Below are positions 14,494-20,414 of a stretch of 20,419 nucleotides of DNA, piece by piece. Position numbers and translations under genes: made by a program. The DNA is from a virus. Location: positions 1 through 20,419 of the IMG/VR virus record IMGVR_UViG_3300018080_000688; one strand, given 5' to 3'. How positions within the stretch are numbered: position 1 is the first letter of the stretch; each line of letters opens with the position of its first letter. A model generated the notes under the pieces. That model was not told the DNA's origin. It searched no databases and saw only the letters and a program-made list of their open reading frames with translations.

Positions 14494-15486
14494 TTATTTG
14501 TGTCCAAGACTTTTTGCATATCTGCTTCTAAGGTCTTTATACTTATCATCTTCATCGTCTTCACCATCAAGGCTTCCGACCCATTCGTTAATCTGTTTTC
14601 TGAAGTCTTCATCATCTTCAAATTCGATTCCCTCAATAACATTATCAAGATCAATCTTCTGAGTCTCAGTAAGATCTTTCTTTATATTATTTATAAATTC
14701 TGTTGCCTCTTCGTCGATGTTCTCTTCAGAATCGTCATCTTCATCATCAAGAATCTCTATTCCTTCCTCAATGTAGAGACTGGAATATTTAGCAACTGAT
14801 TTCACAAAGTCGTCAAAATCTTTGATGTCTTCTTTCTTTTCGTTGAGCTTGGAAACGAGCTCATCAAAACTCTCTGCTTTTCCTTCTTCAATTCCTCTGA
14901 GATGGAATTCAAGTGTTTTTTCAACACCATTAAGTTCTGCTTCTGAAAGGATAGCATCTTTCTGATTACAAACACTCTTCTTTGCTGTCTCAAAAGTCTC
15001 TTCAAAAAGATCTTTGTGTTCTTCAGGAATGTCATTTGCTTCATTGATCTGACCCATTGCAAGCTGAAGGGCTGTCTGTTTCACATCTTCTTCAGTCATA
15101 ACAGCGTCATCATCTTCGTCTTTGTTCTCTTTGACGGTCTTGAGAGCAGATTCAACAAGTGATTTAATCTCGTCAAACTTTGAAGCGATCTCTTCACTGA
15201 TTTCCTTCTTGACAGTTTTAATCTCGTCTCTGAGTTTGTTCTCAGGAAGATCCTGTTCTTTCTTTGCTGATGCAACACCATTTCTGTAGTCTTCTGACTC
15301 AAGCATGAGATTGACATCAATTTCGTTGTTTGTGAAGTCTGCAACGCCTTTGTCGAAATCAGTTTTGTTTTCCTTGATCTCTTTGAGCTTGCTGTCCTTC
15401 ATTTCGTATGTTTTGTTGCATTTTTCACAAACATACCTTCCTTTCTTTTCAGAAAGTTCTTTGCCACAATCTGGACATTTGTTCAT
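14494..15486 (-). CDS. Possible short scaffold isoform from an internal in-frame start
   Basis: Inside the scaffold frame, GAGGAG lies exactly 6 nt before the ATG at 15486 (residue 99, MNKCPDCGKEL), as good as any true start in this window. Initiation there would give 330 residues beginning at the zinc ribbon and lacking the N-terminal segment. Nested scaffold starts are known in other phages (lambda C/Nu3). The GAGGAG also encodes Glu-Glu, so chance is possible. Confidence 0.4.
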   Translation of the reverse strand: MNKCPDCGKELSEKKGRYVCEKCNKTYEMKDSKLKEIKENKTDFDKGVADFTNNEIDVNLMLESEDYRNGVASAKKEQDLPENKLRDEIKTVKKEISEEIASKFDEIKSLVESALKTVKENKDEDDDAVMTEEDVKQTALQLAMGQINEANDIPEEHKDLFEETFETAKKSVCNQKDAILSEAELNGVEKTLEFHLRGIEEGKAESFDELVSKLNEKKEDIKDFDDFVKSVAKYSSLYIEEGIEILDDEDDDSEENIDEEATEFINNIKKDLTETQKIDLDNVIEGIEFEDDEDFRKQINEWVGSLDGEDDEDDKYKDLRSRYAKSLGHK

Positions 15487-15780
15487 TTCTTTCTCCTCTA
15501 ATTTGTTCTTAGTATTTTGAAGCTCTTCTTTCAAAGCCCTGATCTCTTTGTCGCGTTCGTCCTCTTCAACAACTTCATTGATGATCTCTTTTGTTTCGAC
15601 TCCCTTGATGACCTGTTCCGAGAGAAGCTCATATTCTTCGATTTCAGAAAAGTTCTCTTTGAGGAATGCTTTGAGATCATCTGTGTTTTCGGTTTCGATT
15701 GCATTTGTCACAGCAGACGCGAAGTCTCTCTGAACGCCTTCTTCGATTCCGTTCTTTTCAAAAATTTCAGATATTAGCAT
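14494..15780 (-). CDS. 22: Prohead core scaffold, T4 gp22-like, with an inserted zinc ribbon
   Basis: This 428-residue protein (T4 gp22 has about 270) is an acidic, helical and coiled-coil-rich chain that would form the transient core on which the capsid assembles. The C-terminus (DLTETQKIDLDNVIEGIEFEDDEDFRKQINEWVGSL) matches T4 gp22 'DLTESQKEKVSALVEGIDYSDAFSSKLSAIVEMV' and ends in YAKSLGHK as the family does. Many (I/L)xE sites suit degradation by the protease. Residues ~101-121 form a CPDCGKELSE...YVCEKC zinc ribbon (Cys102, 105, 118, 121) not known to me in gp22. Met99 has its own ribosome site and may start a shorter product. ATG 15780 follows AAAGGAGACAAGAG. The gene directly precedes the capsid gene, as in T4. 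Confidence 0.88.
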   Translation of the reverse strand: MLISEIFEKNGIEEGVQRDFASAVTNAIETENTDDLKAFLKENFSEIEEYELLSEQVIKGVETKEIINEVVEEDERDKEIRALKEELQNTKNKLEEKEMNKCPDCGKELSEKKGRYVCEKCNKTYEMKDSKLKEIKENKTDFDKGVADFTNNEIDVNLMLESEDYRNGVASAKKEQDLPENKLRDEIKTVKKEISEEIASKFDEIKSLVESALKTVKENKDEDDDAVMTEEDVKQTALQLAMGQINEANDIPEEHKDLFEETFETAKKSVCNQKDAILSEAELNGVEKTLEFHLRGIEEGKAESFDELVSKLNEKKEDIKDFDDFVKSVAKYSSLYIEEGIEILDDEDDDSEENIDEEATEFINNIKKDLTETQKIDLDNVIEGIEFEDDEDFRKQINEWVGSLDGEDDEDDKYKDLRSRYAKSLGHK

Positions 15781-15792
15781 CTCTTGTCTCCT

Positions 15793-16092
15793 TTATATTG
15801 TAATAATAGCTCTTGCTGGGCCGAAATCATAAATCGTGTAATCTTTATATTCTTTACTTCCAACCTTAGCGTTTTTGTATGAAACATATTTTGTATTTTT
15901 GTTAGTGATTTTAGAAGGAGTATGAACACCACTGCTTGATTTGCCTTTCTTATCAGTATGACTCATAGTTTCATACTTTTTGATTTTATTCAGTATCTGT
16001 TCAACTGATTGTTTTGTGAATTCCATATCAGAAACATCTAACATTCCAAGTCCTTCTTTCTCAATTGCCTTTTCTATTTCTTCATCACTCAT
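15793..16092 (-). CDS. Small protein of unknown function between protease and scaffold genes
   Basis: This 99-residue protein starts at ATG 16092 after GAGGTAATT. Its first ~45 residues are acidic then amphipathic (MSDEEIEKAIEKEG, MEFTKQSVEQILNKIKKYETM). A basic Ser/Thr/Lys-rich middle follows (TDKKGKSSSGVHTPSKITNKNTK), and it ends in strands (YTIYDFGPARAIITI). It lacks the N-terminal tag of its neighbours. T4 has small prohead core genes 67 and 68 in this neighbourhood, so a core or internal protein is plausible from position, but no similarity is visible. Confidence 0.7.
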   Translation of the reverse strand: MSDEEIEKAIEKEGLGMLDVSDMEFTKQSVEQILNKIKKYETMSHTDKKGKSSSGVHTPSKITNKNTKYVSYKNAKVGSKEYKDYTIYDFGPARAIITI

Positions 16093-16118
16093 TTTAATTA
16101 CCTCACTTAGTTAAAGAA

Positions 16119-16143
16119 CTGAGCAGTTTTACCACTTGCTCAG
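16119..16143 (-). other. Intergenic hairpin in the head cassette
   Basis: CTGAGCA and TGCTCAG form a perfect 7-bp stem with an 11-nt loop in the 63-bp gap between two small genes. On the minus strand the next bases are TTCTTTAAC, only weakly T-rich. It may be a partial terminator that tunes expression of the scaffold and capsid genes, or a processing site. Confidence 0.4.
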
Positions 16144-16155
16144 GTGGGATGGAGG

Positions 16156-16431
16156 TTAAACTACTTTTTCTAAATTATACATCTCAATTCTCAAAAGAAT
16201 GTATTCTTTTACCTTTGTCCAGTTCTTATCCTGTTTGCTTATTCCATCCATTGACAGGATGTTTTTAAGTGATACATAGTATTTTTTATCAGATCCTTTC
16301 CACACTTCAAGCTCTTTCTCTCCATTTTTAAAAAATACGCTGTTTTCTTCAACTTCTTTTTTTGTAATTAAATCCCTAACAGCTTCCTCTATCTTAACAA
16401 GCTCTTTATTCTCATTCAGTTCATATCTCAT
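16156..16431 (-). CDS. Small tagged protein, probable internal head protein
   Basis: This 91-residue protein begins MRYELNENKELVKIEEA, the N-terminal tag shared by four small proteins here, with IEE|A as a prohead-protease-type cleavage site after Glu16. The remainder (about 75 residues) has a strand-rich centre, SVFFKNGEKELEVWKGSDKKYYVSL, whose pattern 'F..G...LE.W.....YY' resembles the N-terminal hairpin of the adjacent protease (TYFLEGCYGQLEKW...WY). It ends in a helix (WTKVKEYILLRIEMYNLEKVV). ATG 16431 follows TAGGAGACAAGAG, a leader almost identical to that of the scaffold gene. By position and tag I infer a protein packaged into the prohead; its job there is unknown. Confidence 0.75.
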   Translation of the reverse strand: MRYELNENKELVKIEEAVRDLITKKEVEENSVFFKNGEKELEVWKGSDKKYYVSLKNILSMDGISKQDKNWTKVKEYILLRIEMYNLEKVV

Positions 16432-16457
16432 CTCTTGTCTCCTATAAAAGTTCTATA

Positions 16458-17162
16458 TTATTTATTTTTGATGTTAAAATTTAACAATTTAGAAAAATTC
16501 TCATCAATTTTCTCTTCTATTTCATAGCTCATGACTGATCTCATGTTCTTCCTGACTTCCTCAATGAGTTCATAATTGAAGATGTCATAGATTCGTCTGT
16601 CATTTTCCATGAGCATTTCAATAATGACTTTCGGCAATGCTCCTTGAGCTGACTGATCTACAACTATATCAGCGACATTTTTAAGAACCCAATTAGAGAC
16701 TAAATTTCCTCTTTTACCTTTCTTAGTTACTTTTGAAAGACTACCTAGACCTTTTGTTGAAGCTCCAAATTTAAGTTTTTCGTCAAGGACAACTTTGAGT
16801 GTTCTACCATAAGTTGTTGATTCTAAAACTCTCGCCTTTGTCACAATATCATTATTGACAATCTGAAGTGGATTTTCAAAAATCAGAGCCATTCTATGAA
16901 ACTGAGGTGAGCTTTCCTTTGAATGATCGAGTTCTCCGAAAATTTTATCTCTTTTAGGAATTCTGTTTTTGTTATAATCCTCAACAATCATCTCGCCTTC
17001 TTTCTTCTGATACCAACGATTGTTAAGATTCCATTTTTCGAGCTGACCATAACAGCCTTCAAGAAAATAAGTTTCTTTACCATCAACAGATTCTTTAACA
17101 AGTTCAGAATAATCTCTAAAATCTTCTGTGTATTCGACTAATTCTATGACTTTCTTGCTCAT
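16458..17162 (-). CDS. 21: Prohead core protease, T4 gp21-like
   Basis: This 234-residue serine protease (T4 gp21 has 212) would cut scaffold, capsid and internal proteins after (I/L)xE during head maturation. The best start is the ATG at 17162 (MSKKVIELVEY), behind TAAAGGAGAAGAAC; the longer frame to 17201 overlaps the upstream gene and has no ribosome site. Family motifs are visible: FLEGCYGQLEKWNLNNRWY (T4: YIEGIFMQAEVVNRNKRLY), GELDHSKESSPQ with the catalytic His80 (T4: GELNHPPRANVDP), and FGASTKGLGSL with the catalytic Ser135 (T4: PGVSSRGLGSL). The C-terminal ~80 residues are helical, as in T4, where this part is removed on activation. It lies between portal and scaffold, the T4 order. 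Confidence 0.92.
   Translation of the reverse strand: MSKKVIELVEYTEDFRDYSELVKESVDGKETYFLEGCYGQLEKWNLNNRWYQKKEGEMIVEDYNKNRIPKRDKIFGELDHSKESSPQFHRMALIFENPLQIVNNDIVTKARVLESTTYGRTLKVVLDEKLKFGASTKGLGSLSKVTKKGKRGNLVSNWVLKNVADIVVDQSAQGALPKVIIEMLMENDRRIYDIFNYELIEEVRKNMRSVMSYEIEEKIDENFSKLLNFNIKNK
16459..16466 (-). promoter_or_regulatory. Late-promoter-like motif AATAAATA before the tagged 91-residue gene
   Basis: The minus strand reads AATAAATA across the protease stop codon, 28 nt before the ATG at 16431. This promoter would serve the small protein, scaffold and capsid genes. Confidence 0.5.
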
Positions 17163-17173
17163 GTTCTTCTCCT

Positions 17174-17506
17174 TTATGCCTTTACCCAACAAGGGCTCCA
17201 CTTCTCCAGTTGCCCTACCTTGTCTGGCCCTTTCGTTATTGTCACATAAGGAACATCGCCTTTGAAAACCAGCTTCCCTTCATAACTTTTCTCACGTCTG
17301 AAACTGTCAATTGTTTTCTTGACGAGCTTGTCATTGATCTTGAGATTTGAATTCTTGAAAGCATCGTCACCTTTCTTCATGAGCTTAGCAATTCCCATTG
17401 TGGCGACTAGACCGCCGACCATCTTTGCCAGACCTTCTCTGAGATCATCAATGTATTGCTCATCGACTTTCTGGAAAGATCCGCTTTCATCTTTGTAATA
17501 CTTCAT
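17174..17506 (-). CDS. Small tagged protein with a hydrophobic glycine-rich helix, probable internal head protein
   Basis: This 110-residue protein begins MKYYKDESGSFQKVDEQ, the shared N-terminal tag, with VDE|Q as the putative protease site. Residues ~22-42 (LREGLAKMVGGLVATMGIAKL) form a hydrophobic, Gly-containing helix flanked by basic residues that could insert into or lie on a membrane. A basic middle follows (MKKGDDAFKNSNLKINDKLVKK), then KLVFKGDVPYVTI and a C-terminal GQLEKW that also occurs in the protease. It lies directly between portal and protease, where T4 has gp67/gp68. ATG 17506 follows TTAAGGAG. I infer an internal protein that may leave with the DNA; the hydrophobic helix makes an ejection role conceivable. 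Confidence 0.75.
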   Translation of the reverse strand: MKYYKDESGSFQKVDEQYIDDLREGLAKMVGGLVATMGIAKLMKKGDDAFKNSNLKINDKLVKKTIDSFRREKSYEGKLVFKGDVPYVTITKGPDKVGQLEKWSPCWVKA

Positions 17507-17516
17507 TCATTTCTCC

Positions 17517-18950
17517 TTAATATCCATCTTGATTATTTTTCTCAAATTCTTCCCTGTGTTTCATGTACTTTGTCTTCTCTTCCTTCGTACACGGGATGAT
17601 ATTATCATAAGCCCATTCTGGCCCGAACCACTTTTCAATCACTTCACCATAAGTGCTGAGCTTTTCCAGAACCATTTCTATCTTTGAAAACTTCTTTGCC
17701 TCTTCATAAATGCTATCATTTTCATAGACATAATAGATATCGTCATCAATTTCATCGAATTCATCCTTGGTCATTGTCTTGTTCTCAACAAGTTCAATTC
17801 CGATGAGTTTCGTGAAAAGCATGTTGAAATATGATCTCAGGAATTTAATGAAGCGGAACCACCTGTGTTCTGCTCTGCTGATCTCTTCAAGCCTCGAACC
17901 GAAGTTGAACATCGCCTCAGTGTCTTTTGACTGTGGAAGATTCAGAGAAGCACTGACCTCATCCTTCCAATAGAGAATGTCATCAATGTCGCCGAAACTG
18001 GCATTTCCACCGATGCTATCGATCTCATGTCCACCATTCTGTGAATTTGTCTTTGGCAGGAAGATGTTTTCCTGCATGGCCAGAAGTGTGTTCTGTGCAT
18101 TGACATTTCCACTGACTGGGTCGATCTGATATTTACTTCTGTATTTTGAGACCATGTTGTTGATGAAGGTCTTCGCTCTTTTCTTGTTCATGTTGCTGAC
18201 ATCAACTCTGAAGACCCATCTTTCAGGAGCCCTGACAAATCTGTGAATCACAAGTGAATTCTCAAGCATCTGAAGAAGTGAAAGCGGTCTGACTGCTTTG
18301 TTAAGATAAGAAAGCCAGATGCCGTCTGCTGATTTCAGTCCCGAAGGAATGAAAATGACCTGCTTTGCTGGAATCTTCGCCTTCTCGACTCTCTGACCGT
18401 TGATTGTGATAGCATCATCAGGAATGTATTCATAATATGAGTTTTTATCTTCCTGAATCAGCTTGATCTTCATGGGATCGAGAAATCTGATCTCTGTGAT
18501 GTGTCCGTTTTTGGTTTCGTAATAGACATAGAGTCTGCCGTCAACATACCAATCCTTGAAGATCTTTGTTCCAGCAGATCTGAAACGCATTTCTTTGAGG
18601 ATGAGAGAAAATGCGTTCTCAACTGCTTCCTTGACTGCTTCGTTTTTCTTTTCGTTTGACAATTCAATTTCTGAAGTGTCAACACTGACAGGATGTCTGG
18701 AATCTGCGACAACAGCTTCGTTCCAGATGTCCATCAGAGCATTTTCGACCTTCGGAAGCTGGGAGAGGTCACGCCATGTGCGAATGAGTTTTTTCTCCTG
18801 TTCGATCTTGTCTGACTTGCTTCCCTTTCCATAGGCTCCGAGATTGAAGCCAGTGTAGCCGTTATTGCTTCTGTCAATTGCTATCTGATCGGCATTGTCA
18901 GCATCAAGTGTTTTGATGATTTCAGATGCTTCGTGTAGAACAAAACTCAT
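17517..18950 (-). CDS. 20: Portal vertex protein, T4 gp20-like
   Basis: This 477-residue protein (T4 gp20 has 524) would form the dodecameric ring at the head vertex through which DNA enters and leaves, and would start head assembly. Recognisable gp20 features are LIRTWRDLSQLPKVENALMDIWNEAVV near residue 55, DWYVDGRLYVYYE and EIRFLDPMKIKLI (~145-180), NSLVIHRFVRAPERWVFRVDVSNMNKKRAKTFINNM (~240), NTLLAMQENIFLP and the GGHEIDSIGGNASFGDIDDILYWKDEVSASLNLPQSK segment (~320-360). T4 has 'yRi.RAPERRvFYiDVGNlP..KAe.yl' and 'EI.tLpGG.nLgeieDi.YF..kL..sLNVP' at the same places. ATG 18950 follows AAGAGGAAACATAA, 13 bases after the tagged 84-residue gene. Confidence 0.93.
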   Translation of the reverse strand: MSFVLHEASEIIKTLDADNADQIAIDRSNNGYTGFNLGAYGKGSKSDKIEQEKKLIRTWRDLSQLPKVENALMDIWNEAVVADSRHPVSVDTSEIELSNEKKNEAVKEAVENAFSLILKEMRFRSAGTKIFKDWYVDGRLYVYYETKNGHITEIRFLDPMKIKLIQEDKNSYYEYIPDDAITINGQRVEKAKIPAKQVIFIPSGLKSADGIWLSYLNKAVRPLSLLQMLENSLVIHRFVRAPERWVFRVDVSNMNKKRAKTFINNMVSKYRSKYQIDPVSGNVNAQNTLLAMQENIFLPKTNSQNGGHEIDSIGGNASFGDIDDILYWKDEVSASLNLPQSKDTEAMFNFGSRLEEISRAEHRWFRFIKFLRSYFNMLFTKLIGIELVENKTMTKDEFDEIDDDIYYVYENDSIYEEAKKFSKIEMVLEKLSTYGEVIEKWFGPEWAYDNIIPCTKEEKTKYMKHREEFEKNNQDGY

Positions 18951-18963
18951 TTATGTTTCCTCT

Positions 18964-19218
18964 TTATTTAAGTTCCAAAGAGACAATATAATTCTTAGGA
19001 TCTGCATCTAAAAAATCGCTATTAATTATGCCTCTTGCAGAAAGCCTTTTTGAATGATTGGCAGATATAGCATCATTATATAATTTTTTGCTAATTTGAA
19101 TTATTTTTGTTTTCTTTTGTCCGCTGTTCGTACCTGTCGTAGTATATTTAACCTCAACATCTTGTTTCGCCTCATCAATCTTAATGAATTTCCCTTCTGC
19201 GTTTTTCTGATACTTCAT
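18964..19218 (-). CDS. Small tagged protein upstream of portal, probable internal head protein
   Basis: This 84-residue protein begins MKYQKNAEGKFIKIDEA, the shared N-terminal tag ending in IDE|A, the best match to an (I/L)xE|A protease site. The remaining 68 residues are basic and hydrophilic (TTTGTNSGQKKTKIIQISKKLYNDA, ANHSKRLSARGI), suiting contact with packaged DNA, and end DADPKNYIVSLELK. ATG 19218 follows AAAGGAG, with a perfect TATAAATA 32 nt upstream. No family is recognised. Tag, size, charge and linkage to portal together suggest an internal protein. Confidence 0.75.
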   Translation of the reverse strand: MKYQKNAEGKFIKIDEAKQDVEVKYTTTGTNSGQKKTKIIQISKKLYNDAISANHSKRLSARGIINSDFLDADPKNYIVSLELK

Positions 19219-19249
19219 TTTGTTCTCCTTTATTAAAGTTATTCCTTAT

Positions 19250-19257
19250 TATTTATA
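19250..19257 (-). promoter_or_regulatory. T4-type late promoter TATAAATA before the portal cluster
   Basis: The minus strand reads GATATAAATAATAAGG immediately after the stop codon at 19259-19261. It contains the exact T4 late octamer 32 nt before the ATG at 19218 and could drive the tagged gene, portal, and the downstream tagged gene and protease. Confidence 0.6.
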
Positions 19258-19258
19258 T

Positions 19259-19930
19259 CTACCATATCGGCTTTCTTGGATTACTCTTATACTTTTTATA
19301 CTGCTCCCTTATATCTTTATAAATCTCGGAACTGCTCTGTTTCCTGAACACAGGAAGAATCACACGCCCCGCCTTTTCCCATTCTGTCACAGGAATATAT
19401 TTGAGCTTTCCAGACATTCTGCTGAAAAAATATGAGCGATATGCCTGACGGATCATAGCACCGCTGGAGCCACCGCCTCTGAGATAGACCTGATTCATAT
19501 AGCGACCAATGACCTTAGCGACATTGCCTCTGGGATAGTATTTGAGATCGTCGGGGGAAAAGCCCTTGCTCTTGGCATCGCGTGTGACGATGATTTCAAG
19601 TTCTTTGAGGAACTTCATGCGGAGAGCAGGAGGCAAATAATGTAAATTGAAACTCATTATTTTTGGGCCTTCAGAACCGTAATTGACTGAAATCGGAAAA
19701 AAGAGCGGAAACGCGTCAAAATATGGCAATGATTTCGCATACTTAGGTTTTGAATAAATTGTCGTGTAAAGATTCATAAATTGTAATTTGGTTTTTGCAT
19801 CTTTCAAATTCTCAATATCTTTTGGATGCTTGTCTTCAGGCTTATTACTGACAACGCCTTTCAATTTTTTGGAGAACCACTTGATGCCATCACGAAGCAA
19901 TGATTCATCCATTTTCTCGAATTCATTCAT
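19259..19930 (-). CDS. Conserved T4-like-virus protein with FPL / NLHYLPP motif, function uncertain
   Basis: This 223-residue protein contains YFDAFPLFFPISVNYG and PKIMSFNLHYLPPALRMKFLKEL. I recall a similar 'YD.FPL.i......GFLGlNfHYLPP..R..ll..L' block from conserved proteins of cyanophage and other T4-like viruses, but cannot assign a function. The C-terminal part is basic (YKDIREQYKKYKSNPRKPIW), fitting nucleic-acid contact, and RGGGSSGAMIRQAYRSYFF may be a loop plus helix. The N-terminus (MNEFEKMDESLL) contains MDE|S, only loosely like the tag sites of the small proteins. ATG 19930 follows AGAGGATATTAC. It sits just upstream of the portal cluster, so a head, neck or DNA-end role is plausible. 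Confidence 0.6.
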   Translation of the reverse strand: MNEFEKMDESLLRDGIKWFSKKLKGVVSNKPEDKHPKDIENLKDAKTKLQFMNLYTTIYSKPKYAKSLPYFDAFPLFFPISVNYGSEGPKIMSFNLHYLPPALRMKFLKELEIIVTRDAKSKGFSPDDLKYYPRGNVAKVIGRYMNQVYLRGGGSSGAMIRQAYRSYFFSRMSGKLKYIPVTEWEKAGRVILPVFRKQSSSEIYKDIREQYKKYKSNPRKPIW

Positions 19931-19958
19931 GTAATATCCTCTAAATTTTACACATCTT

Positions 19959-19966
19959 TATTTATT
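19959..19966 (-). promoter_or_regulatory. Late-promoter-like motif AATAAATA before the 223-residue gene
   Basis: The minus strand reads AATAAATA across the stop codon of the helix-turn-helix gene, 29 nt before the ATG at 19930. Confidence 0.5.
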
Positions 19967-20414
19967 TTCTCGAATCTGCAATTTTTTGCATTGCTTTACA
20001 TGATATCTTATATTTTATTTCCTCAAACGATGTATCTTTTAAGAATTCTTCATTCATATAATCGAATCTATTATATTTTTTCAATCCAAAAATAACTGAG
20101 CGAATAGTTGAAGTAGAAACACCATAAATTTTTGATATCTCTACAGTCGATTTCAATTCGACACAATAAAGTCTTTTTATTTCTCTTATATCTTCATCTT
20201 TAATTTTTCTTGAATTTTTAAAAAGAACATCACTATAAAATTCTTTCATACTTCTTCCGTTCTTTTTCAATATCTCTTCAATTTCATCATCTATATACTT
20301 AAATTTTGAATAAAACTTTCCTTTATTATATACCACGGACTGCAAAATGCTGTTTGTTATTTCATATTTTTTAAAAAGATCTTTATTCGACATAAGATTT
20401 ACAAATCTATCCAT
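19962..20414 (-). CDS. Double helix-turn-helix protein, possibly 5'-truncated
   Basis: The visible 150 residues contain two copies of a short DNA-binding pattern. One is MSNKDLFKKYEITNSILQSVVYNKGKF near the N-terminus; the other is IREIKRLYCVELKSTVEISKIYGVSTSTIRSVIFGLKKY (~88-126), a clear 'S..eIak.yGVS.sTIr.I..g' helix-turn-helix. Such repeats often accompany phage HNH or GIY-YIG homing endonucleases, yet no HNH or GIY-YIG catalytic residues are present here. It is lysine-rich. The ATG at 20414 is 5 bases from the window edge and the frame stays open, so no ribosome site can be seen and the gene may begin further right. It could be a small regulator or the remains of a homing endonuclease. 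Confidence 0.6.
   Translation of the reverse strand: MDRFVNLMSNKDLFKKYEITNSILQSVVYNKGKFYSKFKYIDDEIEEILKKNGRSMKEFYSDVLFKNSRKIKDEDIREIKRLYCVELKSTVEISKIYGVSTSTIRSVIFGLKKYNRFDYMNEEFLKDTSFEEIKYKISCKAMQKIADSRK

Noticed and set aside
14500-15777. Several plus-strand ORFs opposite the scaffold gene
   Set aside because: They lie wholly within the strongly supported gp22-like gene, are rich in Phe, Leu and Ser as expected from reading an acidic Glu/Lys gene backwards, and have no ribosome sites.
17163-17201. Longer start for the protease at 17201
   Set aside because: It overlaps the preceding gene and has no ribosome site, whereas TAAAGGAGAAGAAC stands directly before the ATG at 17162 and gives the usual family length.
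962-20414. Prophage or integrated-element signs such as integrase, attachment sites or insertion sequences
   Set aside because: No recombinase, transposase, terminal repeats or tRNA-end duplication is visible; the content is that of a T4-like phage genome segment.
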